From NCBI GenBank assembly GCA_050943535.1, contig JBMNPJ010000003.1:186001-250000 (forward strand): a stretch of DNA of 64,000 nt, in the 5' to 3' direction. Source of the stretch: Massiliimalia sp050943535. GTDB taxonomy: Bacteria; Bacillota; Clostridia; Oscillospirales; Ruminococcaceae. Below the pieces are notes generated by a model that saw only the letters and a program-made list of their open reading frames with translations, had not been told where the DNA came from and made no database searches. Made by a program: the position numbers and the translations under genes. Below are positions 1 to 6,214 of this stretch, one piece after another (within the stretch, counting starts at the first letter, position 1; every line of letters begins with the position of its first letter).

Positions 1-1302
1 TGGACGCTTCAGCATGATGACAGTATGAAACTGTTTTCTGTGGGAGTCATAGTGCATATCACAGCTGCCATGATATTTTTTCACAATACGATGGATACTT
101 TTCAGTCCAAGTCCATGATTCAGTTTATCTGCTTTATGACTTAGGTATCCCCCTTCCTGATTGGCTTCAGGGGCACAGTCACAGGAATTTTGCAACACAA
201 TCATGGTGATTTTTTGTTCAGGACGATGCTGTACACGCAGTTCAATGGTTTTTTCTTCAGATTCTGCCGCAGCTTCAAAGGCATTTGATAATAAGTTTCC
301 AAATAACGCAGTGATATCAGTGGGTTCTAGAAAAGAAAGGCTTTGATCCCGAATATCATAGTCAAAGGTAATATTTTTATTACGGCACTGATTGACGGTT
401 TGAAGAAGGATCATATTGCACACTGTGTTGTCACACAGATGTACTTTCTTTTTAAAACCAGGTAAGGCTTCAAAATCATCTAAATAATGTTCCAGTTCTT
501 CGAACCGATTTTGTTCCAGCAATCCTCGAATCATTTGAGTGTGATTTTTAATGTCATGGATCAATACCCGCTGTTGGTCATACTGTTTTTGCAGCATGGT
601 GTAGTAAAGGGTATCTGCTTCTTCTTTTTGCAGCCGCAGCTGCATGGAAAAATTTTCCTGAGCTACTTTTTGTGTGTGATCTAAAATAATGAAAGATAAA
701 ATATTGCTGACTAATAAAAATAAGACACTGGTTACCATCATTGTTTCTGTGATGGATGGTATTGCAGTGGTCATCCCAATATGAATGTAAGCTACAGCAA
801 TGATAAGTGAGGCAATGGGGAGTAAACAAAATAGCAGAATTTTTTTAAAATCAGGTTTGTTATTATTATATGGTTTTAGAATTTTTGAGCTGACAATCAT
901 TATGATAAAATAAAAGAGTTTACTTAAGCAACCAGAACAAATTAAAGCAATAAAATTATATTTGAATGCACTATAATCAAGAAATACTATTGATAGTGCA
1001 GATAATGTTAGAAATTCTGTAATTAGCATAGCAAAAGATAAATATGCTGCATGTAGTACAGATAACCAGATTTTACAAAAATAATTGATGTATAGAAGCG
1101 CAGCATTAATAGTTAGAAAGGCAATCATGTTAACTATTAGATTGTCAAATTGAAAGATAAAAAATAATATACTATAGCCTAAAATAAATTCTAGTGTAAC
1201 AAACCATTTTTTACGTTTTAATTCGAATAGACTATTAAAATAAACTGCTGCGGTTAAGCCTTCAGCTAGGTATAAAATTGCATAACAAATCCATTCTTTC
1301 AT
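1..1302 (-). CDS. AgrC-like GHKL sensor histidine kinase (3' end cut by window edge)
   Basis: This is the sensor kinase that should read the extracellular cyclic peptide made by the neighbouring agrD/agrB pair and phosphorylate the adjacent LytTR regulator. The frame is open from an ATG at 1302 to base 1, giving 434 codons without a stop. The first ~205 residues are strongly hydrophobic with several membrane segments, followed by a short coil. The presumed phospho-acceptor His249 lies in HDIKNH, the N-box in GNLLSNAFEAA (N336, N340), and the G-box in HGLGL (397-400). The end is probably only a few codons beyond the edge. The ATG overlaps the regulator's TGA in an ATGA, so the two are translationally coupled; GGAGAG precedes it. 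Assignment to the AgrC type rests on architecture and context. Confidence 0.9.
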   Translation of the reverse strand, partial: MKEWICYAILYLAEGLTAAVYFNSLFELKRKKWFVTLEFILGYSILFFIFQFDNLIVNMIAFLTINAALLYINYFCKIWLSVLHAAYLSFAMLITEFLTLSALSIVFLDYSAFKYNFIALICSGCLSKLFYFIIMIVSSKILKPYNNNKPDFKKILLFCLLPIASLIIAVAYIHIGMTTAIPSITETMMVTSVLFLLVSNILSFIILDHTQKVAQENFSMQLRLQKEEADTLYYTMLQKQYDQQRVLIHDIKNHTQMIRGLLEQNRFEELEHYLDDFEALPGFKKKVHLCDNTVCNMILLQTVNQCRNKNITFDYDIRDQSLSFLEPTDITALFGNLLSNAFEAAAESEEKTIELRVQHRPEQKITMIVLQNSCDCAPEANQEGGYLSHKADKLNHGLGLKSIHRIVKKYHGSCDMHYDSHRKQFHTVIMLKRP

Positions 1303-2012
1303 GTTATACTCTCCATATATAACAGGTAAGTATGTTTAAAATCCGTGTATTTTCGCTTGACCAGATAAATTCTTTGTTCCTTTTCTCCGTATTTTAGAAA
1401 AATCACATCTTTTTCAAAACAGGAGACATATTTCATGTTAATAATAAAATTTTGATATGGGGTATAAAAACAGGGAAGATTTAATTTGGAATGCCATTGT
1501 TCCATGGTTCCGTGTACCTGATAAACTGCATCAGAAGTATGCAAAAATATTTTTCGTGCGTTTTGCTCCAGATAGACAATCTCATCTGAATAACAGGTTA
1601 TTACACCATTGTGTGTTTCCGCTACAATGGTTTTTGTTTCTACGCTCAGTTGATACAAGGCATCTTTCAGATTGCGGAACAAACGGTTTTTGTCTACAGG
1701 TTTGGAAAGGTAACGGAATATATGAAACCGCATGGCTTCATCCAGATAATCAGAATGGGAAGTTACAATAAAAACTTTTGTATAGGGATTTGCTTTCATC
1801 AAGTATCGACCTACATAAATACCGCTTTGTCCCGGCATTTCTACATCCAGAAAAGCAATATCGGCAGATGTTTTGTCTTTTATCACCTGATCTCCCAGAG
1901 AGTAGGAGCAGAACTCTGGCTGTTTTAAATTGTTGCTGCGAAAGTATTCTGCAACATATTTTTGCATCTGCTGCAGAATTTCCGGATCGTCATCGCAGAA
2001 GAGTATTTTCAT
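1299..2012 (-). CDS. AgrA-like LytTR response regulator
   Basis: A 237-aa response regulator. An N-terminal receiver domain carries acidic residues D7-D9, phospho-acceptor D56 in FLDVEMPG and a conserved lysine in LSKPV. A C-terminal LytTR DNA-binding domain spans about residues 140-237. I chose the ATG at 2012 (MKILFCDDD) because the receiver fold begins there and GGTGG precedes it; an in-frame ATG at 2042 would add ten unrelated residues. It is the cytoplasmic partner of the kinase immediately downstream and would act on promoters containing paired direct repeats. The likely targets include the divergent agrD-agrB promoter, by analogy with known agr loci; no LytTR consensus repeat was identified with certainty. 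Confidence 0.92.
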   Translation of the reverse strand: MKILFCDDDPEILQQMQKYVAEYFRSNNLKQPEFCSYSLGDQVIKDKTSADIAFLDVEMPGQSGIYVGRYLMKANPYTKVFIVTSHSDYLDEAMRFHIFRYLSKPVDKNRLFRNLKDALYQLSVETKTIVAETHNGVITCYSDEIVYLEQNARKIFLHTSDAVYQVHGTMEQWHSKLNLPCFYTPYQNFIINMKYVSCFEKDVIFLKYGEKEQRIYLVKRKYTDFKHTYLLYMESIT

Positions 2013-2083
2013 AATATCGTCACCACCTAAAAATAATCCCAAAAAGTTTTGTAAAACTCTTTTTGGGATTATTATAGCATAGC

Positions 2084-2434
2084 TCAGACATAATTGTCAT
2101 CATTCCAGGAAGCTCCCTGCTGATTGACCAAAATTTCAACAAATTTGGAAATGATCTCAATATCTCTGGATGAACAAAGACGCAAATTTTGCATAATATT
2201 TTGGGGTACATTGTTGGAATGCATGGTGCCCAAAAGCAGATAATCTGGGGTTACTTTCAACGCATTGCAAATGGCTACAAAAACTTCGAGACTGGGCTGC
2301 TGTTTTCCCCGTTCAATGCTGGATAAATGGTTGTTTGAGATCCCTATTTTTTCTGCTAAAATATGCTGTTTTATTTTTAAAGTTTTGCGCCGTGCCGCAA
2401 TCCGCTGTCCTAAATTTTCCATATTAATTTCCAT
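2084..2434 (-). CDS. XRE-family transcriptional regulator of the agr locus
   Basis: A 116-aa protein with an N-terminal helix-turn-helix of the Cro/C1 (XRE) type over residues ~5-65; the recognition region reads IGISNNHLSSIERGK. The C-terminal ~50 residues have no recognised effector domain. It is the first gene of the leftward set, 71 bases upstream of the response regulator, and is divergent from agrD-agrB. AAGATGGTGG lies just upstream of the ATG at 2434; a second ATG at 2422 is possible. Two CAGAAA/TTCTG palindromes in the divergent intergenic region are candidate operators for it. That it regulates quorum sensing is inference from position. Confidence 0.88.
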   Translation of the reverse strand: MEINMENLGQRIAARRKTLKIKQHILAEKIGISNNHLSSIERGKQQPSLEVFVAICNALKVTPDYLLLGTMHSNNVPQNIMQNLRLCSSRDIEIISKFVEILVNQQGASWNDDNYV

Positions 2435-2483
2435 TTATACCACCATCTTTATCATATCAAAAGTGATTGTAATTGTTTACAAT

Positions 2484-2560
2484 ATTATACAGAAAAATTC
2501 TGTTTTAAAGTGATTTTTTAAAACAAATATAAATCAGAAATTTTCTGTTATATTTGTTTA
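2484..2560. promoter_or_regulatory. Divergent agr intergenic operators: two CAGAAA-type palindromes
   Basis: Two related inverted repeats lie between the XRE gene and agrD. One is ACAGAA-AAA-TTCTGT at 2489-2503. The other is CAGAAA-T-TTTCTG at 2535-2547, the core of a longer imperfect inverted repeat (2521-2559) whose arms begin AAACAAATATAA. The first abuts a TATAAT on the minus strand (2489-2484), so a bound repressor would block the leftward promoter. Two TATAAT hexamers on the plus strand (2621-2626 and 2648-2653) are candidate -10 boxes for agrD, but neither has a clear -35. Which protein binds is not known. Confidence 0.55.
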
Positions 2561-2704
2561 TTTTATAGATTTAGGTTCGATTTCTTTTTGATTTGCTTAA
2601 AAAAAGTCTTATTATGCAGATATAATGGAAAAATTATCTAAAAATGCTATAATAAATGACAGAAAGTTTGGTGTTTAATTTCATTTTAGGAGGAGAAGTT
2701 TATT

Positions 2705-2860
2705 ATGAAAATGTCAAAAGTTTTTCTTACAAAAGTAGCTGCTATGGCAGCAAGTTGCTTAACCGCAGTTTTGTTTGTTAGTGCTAACAGTGCATCAAGT
2801 GGAGTTCTTCATCAGGCAAAAGCACCTAAAGAACTGGATCGTTTCAGCAAAATTAAATGA
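2705..2860 (+). CDS. agrD: AgrD-like cyclic peptide precursor with serine in place of the ring cysteine
   Basis: A 51-codon ORF with a perfect AGGAGG ribosome-binding site ten to eleven bases before its ATG. It has the AgrD layout. The N-terminal amphipathic leader (residues 1-27) is lysine-rich then hydrophobic. A short peptide core around residues 28-36 follows, then a charged C-terminal tail with QAKAPKEL at 37-44, matching the Q-x-K-x-P-x-x-L tail common in clostridial AgrD proteins. The core SSGVLH (31-36) carries Ser31/Ser32 where most AgrD peptides have cysteine; the only cysteine (C18) is in the leader. A serine ring would give a lactone rather than a thiolactone. The stop overlaps the agrB start (ATGA), so the processing protease is translated directly after its substrate. 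Confidence 0.85.
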   Translation: MKMSKVFLTKVAAMAASCLTAVLFVSANSASSGVLHQAKAPKELDRFSKIK

Positions 2861-3450
2861 TTCAAAAAATTTCCTGCAAAATTTCGGCTTGGCTTTTTAA
2901 GCTGGGGGCCATTTCTGCTGATGAACAGGAGCTTTATCAGTATGCGGTATATTGTTTTTTGTTTTCTTCAGCACCGTTGATCGCAATGTTCATCATAGGA
3001 ATTTTTTTAGGAATGTGGTTTGAATCACTGCTCTTTATCCTTCCGTTTATGCTTATTCGGAAATTCAGCGGGGGCTTTCACTTAAAGTCTCCTGTAGCGT
3101 GCTTTCTGGTTTCTACTGCGTTGCTGACAGCTTTTTTGATGGTAATTCAGTATATGATAGAAAAAGAGATCTATTGGCTGCCTTTGATTTTCGCCTTTCT
3201 TTCAGTGGTGCTTTTAGCTCTTTTCAGTCCAGTGGATTCCCAGCAGCGGCAGTTGTCCGAAAAGGAGAAAACGGTATTTAAAAGAGTGGCTATCATTATC
3301 AGCGTTACTATTTTTTTGTTGTATATTTTATTTATGATGTGCGGTCTGGAACGTATCGCCCTTCCTATCGGAATTGGGCTGATTCTTCCGGCACTGCTGC
3401 AAATTCCATGTTTATTCGCCAAACTGTCATTGATAAGGGAAAAGGAATAA
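2857..3450 (+). CDS. agrB: AgrB-like accessory gene regulator protease
   Basis: A 197-aa integral membrane cysteine endopeptidase that should cut the C-terminal tail of the AgrD precursor and close the peptide ring. The family signature is visible in the RKFSGGFH segment: His75 and Cys82 are spaced seven apart, like the catalytic His77/Cys84 of Staphylococcus aureus AgrB. About five or six hydrophobic segments follow the pattern of the family and the length is typical. It is translationally coupled to agrD by a four-base overlap. No separate exporter gene is present beside it. The gene is followed by a 150-base untranslated stretch and a strong terminator. Confidence 0.93.
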   Translation: MIQKISCKISAWLFKLGAISADEQELYQYAVYCFLFSSAPLIAMFIIGIFLGMWFESLLFILPFMLIRKFSGGFHLKSPVACFLVSTALLTAFLMVIQYMIEKEIYWLPLIFAFLSVVLLALFSPVDSQQRQLSEKEKTVFKRVAIIISVTIFLLYILFMMCGLERIALPIGIGLILPALLQIPCLFAKLSLIREKE

Positions 3451-3600
3451 TCTTATTGACATCTGGGATAAACTGTGATGAAGTTTTAGACAAAATTCTT
3501 TCCCAAATGGTGATTGACACTAATTGCGGGAAGTCACTGTCATAGTAGAGATACTTTGGTGATTTTCCCGAATGATCCTTTTAGCCCAAGTCAATAAAAT

Positions 3601-3645
3601 AAAAAGGTCTGGATATATCTATTTCGATGTATCCAGACCTTTTTG
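3601..3645 (+). terminator. Rho-independent terminator after agrB
   Basis: A perfect 15-bp stem (AAAAAGGTCTGGATA pairing with TATCCAGACCTTTTT) encloses a loop of about 14 bases and ends in a T run. The A-run on the other arm means it could also work on the minus strand. The 150 bases between agrB and this hairpin contain no supportable gene. Confidence 0.9.
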
Positions 3646-3660
3646 TTATCTTTAGCCTTA

Positions 3661-3787
3661 ACAAAACCCCTGGTTTTACCAGTTGTAGGGCGAGCCATGC
3701 GATGATATTTTTATATACTCCAGAGGGGTCTGTACTTGCTGCCCCCCTCTGAAATATATAAAACCACTAGTAAACTACTGGTTTTAA
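3661..3787. repeat. Palindromic, MITE-like or structured RNA element
   Basis: About 125 bases built from nested inverted repeats. The ends are imperfect inverted copies (AAAACCCCTGGTTTTACC on the left; the right end read backwards gives AAAACCAGTAGTTTACTAGT). The left end contains its own hairpin, CTGGT-TTT-ACCAG. The centre has CAGAGGGG (3721-3728) pairing with CCCCTCTG (3744-3751), flanked by AT-rich complementary arms. No coding potential. It lies between the agrB terminator and the beta-glucosidase gene. It could be a small non-autonomous mobile element or a structured RNA; copy number elsewhere in the genome would decide. Confidence 0.5.
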
Positions 3788-3941
3788 TTAGGAATTGACA
3801 GTTCTCAGTAAAAAAGCATATAATTTAATTGACAGATGCTGGAAATTATACAGTAAATTCCGGCGAATGCACGAAGAAGAAAATAAAAAATTGCTGCGAA
3901 AGTAATCGCAAAAGGCACGATAAAAAAGGTGAGGTGTAAGC

Positions 3942-5303
3942 ATGAGTTTTCGGAAAGATTTTGTATGGGGCGAAGCCACTGCTGCATATCAGGTAGAGGG
4001 CGCTGCGTTTCAGGACGGAAAAGGATGGGACATTTGGGATGTTTTCTGTAAGGAAAAGGGGAAAGTGTTTGAAGGACATACAGGAGATGTAGCCTGCGAC
4101 CACTATCACCGTTTTCGGGAAGATGTGGCGCTGATGAAAGAGTTAGGGATCAAAGCCTATCGTTTTTCTATTAACTGGTCCCGGGTATTTCCTAACGGAA
4201 CCGGAGCGGTCAATCCTCAGGGACTGAAGTTTTATCATGAACTGGTAGACGCTTTGTGTGAAGCTGGCATTGAACCCTATGTTACTTTGTATCACTGGGA
4301 ACTGCCTTATGAAGTGTATAAGCGGGGCGGCTGGATGAATCGGGAGATTGTTCAGTGGTTTTCCGATTATGCTGCCTTTATTGTAAAGGAATTTTCTGGG
4401 CAGGTGAAAAATTACTTTACCTTTAATGAACCGCAGTGCTTTATTGGACTGGGATTTTTGTCCGGTGTTCATGCTCCGGGATTAAAATGTCCGGTAAGGG
4501 ATACATTTGTTATGGCGCATCATGTACTGCTGTCACACGGAATGGCGGTTAAAAAGATGCGGGAAGCGGCAAAACAGGATATTCGGATCGGGATTGCTCC
4601 CACTGGTTCTATGAGCTATCCGGATAGTGATAAGGAAGAAGATATTGCTGCTGCTAGAATGCATTTGATGGGTGTCAATGAGGATTTGCAGAATTGGACA
4701 TGGAATGTAACCTGGTGGAGTGATCCTATTTTCTTTGGACAGTATCCGGAAGACGGCATGCGGTGTTATCAGGATTATCTGCCTGAAATCACAAAAGAAG
4801 ATCTCCAGTTAATTGCTCAGCCGATTGATTTTTATGGACAGAATATTTACAACGGAAATCGGATTCGCATGGGACAAGACGGAAAACCGGAAGTAGTGAA
4901 ACGGTATGAAGGTTTTCCAAAAACAGCATTGGGCTGGCCGATTACGCCGGAATGTTTATATTGGGGTCCATATTTCCTGTACGAACGGTATCACACCCCG
5001 ATTTATATTACGGAAAATGGGTTGTCCTGTCATGATGTTATTTCTGCTGACGGAAAGGTGCACGATCCGAATCGAATTGATTTTGTATCTTCCTATTTAA
5101 AATCCCTTAAACGAGCCAGCGAAGATGGCGTGGATATTCGGGGATATTTCCACTGGTCTTTACTGGATAATTTTGAATGGCACAGCGGGTATGCAGACCG
5201 GTTTGGAATGATTTATGTGGATTACCGCACCCAGCAGCGAATTATTAAAGATTCTGGATATTGGTATCAAAAGATCATCCAGGAAAATGGAGAGTCTTTG
5301 TGA
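3942..5303 (+). CDS. GH1 family beta-glucosidase
   Basis: A 453-aa cytoplasmic glycoside hydrolase of family 1, with the usual length and no signal peptide. The acid/base glutamate is E163 in TFNEPQ, the nucleophile E358 in YITENG. It would hydrolyse beta-linked disaccharides such as cellobiose after uptake; the lack of an obvious phosphate-binding C-terminal loop favours unphosphorylated substrates, but this is not certain. AAGGTGAGG lies upstream of the ATG. It stands alone between terminators, with no transporter beside it. A multi-sugar ABC ATPase at 17.7 kb could serve its uptake system. Confidence 0.95.
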   Translation: MSFRKDFVWGEATAAYQVEGAAFQDGKGWDIWDVFCKEKGKVFEGHTGDVACDHYHRFREDVALMKELGIKAYRFSINWSRVFPNGTGAVNPQGLKFYHELVDALCEAGIEPYVTLYHWELPYEVYKRGGWMNREIVQWFSDYAAFIVKEFSGQVKNYFTFNEPQCFIGLGFLSGVHAPGLKCPVRDTFVMAHHVLLSHGMAVKKMREAAKQDIRIGIAPTGSMSYPDSDKEEDIAAARMHLMGVNEDLQNWTWNVTWWSDPIFFGQYPEDGMRCYQDYLPEITKEDLQLIAQPIDFYGQNIYNGNRIRMGQDGKPEVVKRYEGFPKTALGWPITPECLYWGPYFLYERYHTPIYITENGLSCHDVISADGKVHDPNRIDFVSSYLKSLKRASEDGVDIRGYFHWSLLDNFEWHSGYADRFGMIYVDYRTQQRIIKDSGYWYQKIIQENGESL

Positions 5304-5330
5304 TTTTGTGAAAGCAAAATGTGAAATACA

Positions 5331-5368
5331 AAAATCGGGCACTGACAAAAAGTCAGTGCCCGATTTTT
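5331..5368. terminator. Bidirectional terminator between bgl and hsp20
   Basis: AAAATCGGGCACTGAC pairs perfectly with GTCAGTGCCCGATTTT around a five-A loop. Both sides carry A/T tracts, so it can end the rightward beta-glucosidase transcript and the leftward hsp20 transcript. Confidence 0.92.
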
Positions 5369-5389
5369 AGTAAACGATAAATTGTGTGA

Positions 5390-5821
5390 TTACCGGATAT
5401 CAATAGAACGTCCCTGTTTTGGAGAAAGTTCTTTCTTTGGCAGGTTGACTGTCAAAACACCTTGGTGATAGCTGGCGTCAATATGGTCTGTATCAATTCC
5501 GGTTACATCAAAGCTTCTGGAGAAAGAACCATAACAGCGTTCCCGTTTTACAAAGTCTTCTTTCTTGACTTCTTTGTCTTCCTGATGTTCTGCATGAATC
5601 ACAAGTGTATTGTCATTTAAGTCCATGTGGATATCTTCTTTTTCAAATCCAGGAAGCTCTGCGGACAATTCATAATGGTCTCCGCGATCCAGTACATCGG
5701 TCCGCATGTAGTTTTGTTTAAAAGCATGTTGTGGAAATCTTCCAAAGAATTCCCGGTCAAAGTCATCAAATAAGTCCAGCATATCGTGATTTCTGCGTCC
5801 AAAAGGTACCATATCAAACAT
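5390..5821 (-). CDS. Small heat-shock protein, Hsp20/alpha-crystallin family
   Basis: A 143-aa ATP-independent chaperone that holds unfolding proteins during stress. The alpha-crystallin domain covers about residues 38-138, with YELSAELPGF at its start and the conserved GVLTVNLPK strand near its end. The acidic, Phe-rich N-terminus (LDLFDDFDREFF) is typical of clostridial Hsp18-type proteins. AGGGGG precedes the ATG by about eight bases. Its promoter overlaps a perfect CIRCE element 215 bases upstream, so HrcA control is expected. The leader is long (about 230 bases) and contains an ATGGG/CCCAT hairpin (5876-5895). Confidence 0.95.
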   Translation of the reverse strand: MFDMVPFGRRNHDMLDLFDDFDREFFGRFPQHAFKQNYMRTDVLDRGDHYELSAELPGFEKEDIHMDLNDNTLVIHAEHQEDKEVKKEDFVKRERCYGSFSRSFDVTGIDTDHIDASYHQGVLTVNLPKKELSPKQGRSIDIR

Positions 5822-6035
5822 AAAAAAACCCCCTAAAAGTTTGTCTTTATTTTTTTGATTTGCAATTATTGTACGTATGGGCTTTTGTTAACCCATAGGA
5901 ATCATCTTCTTTCTGTCCCGCGGGAATGATTTTCCGGAATCCTGTGATTCCCTGTTCCCTTTCCCTTGGAACAATTATTATAATACCGTGCATTTATTAT
6001 AAAAAAATATAAAAAATATGTCATAAATGTAAATA

Positions 6036-6087
6036 TTAGCACTCTATATATAAGAGTGCTAATATTTACGAAAACATATTGTTTCAA
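6036..6087 (-). promoter_or_regulatory. hsp20 promoter overlapped by a perfect CIRCE operator
   Basis: TTAGCACTC, nine bases, then GAGTGCTAA at 6036-6062 matches the HrcA-binding CIRCE consensus at every arm position. On the minus strand a -35 TTGAAA (6087-6082), a 17-base spacer and a -10 TATTAG (6064-6059) run into the CIRCE, so HrcA would cover the -10 and start site of the leftward transcript. This assigns the operator to hsp20 rather than to the rightward GTPase gene, which has its own promoter. Confidence 0.85.
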
Positions 6088-6150
6088 GGGATATACTTCA
6101 AAAGAGGCTAACCGCTTTTAAAGAATGAAAAAGGAATCGCCGCAGTTTAG

Positions 6151-6179
6151 TTGCAAAAACAGTCTGCCTATAGTAAAAT
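6151..6179 (+). promoter_or_regulatory. Candidate promoter of the Tet(M)-like GTPase
   Basis: TTGCAA (6151-6156), 17 bases, TAAAAT (6174-6179), placing the transcript start about 30 bases before the GTG start codon. It is separate from the CIRCE element further upstream. Confidence 0.5.
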
Positions 6180-6214
6180 AACAAACAGAAAATTGAGAGA
6201 TGGGAGGCAGGAAT

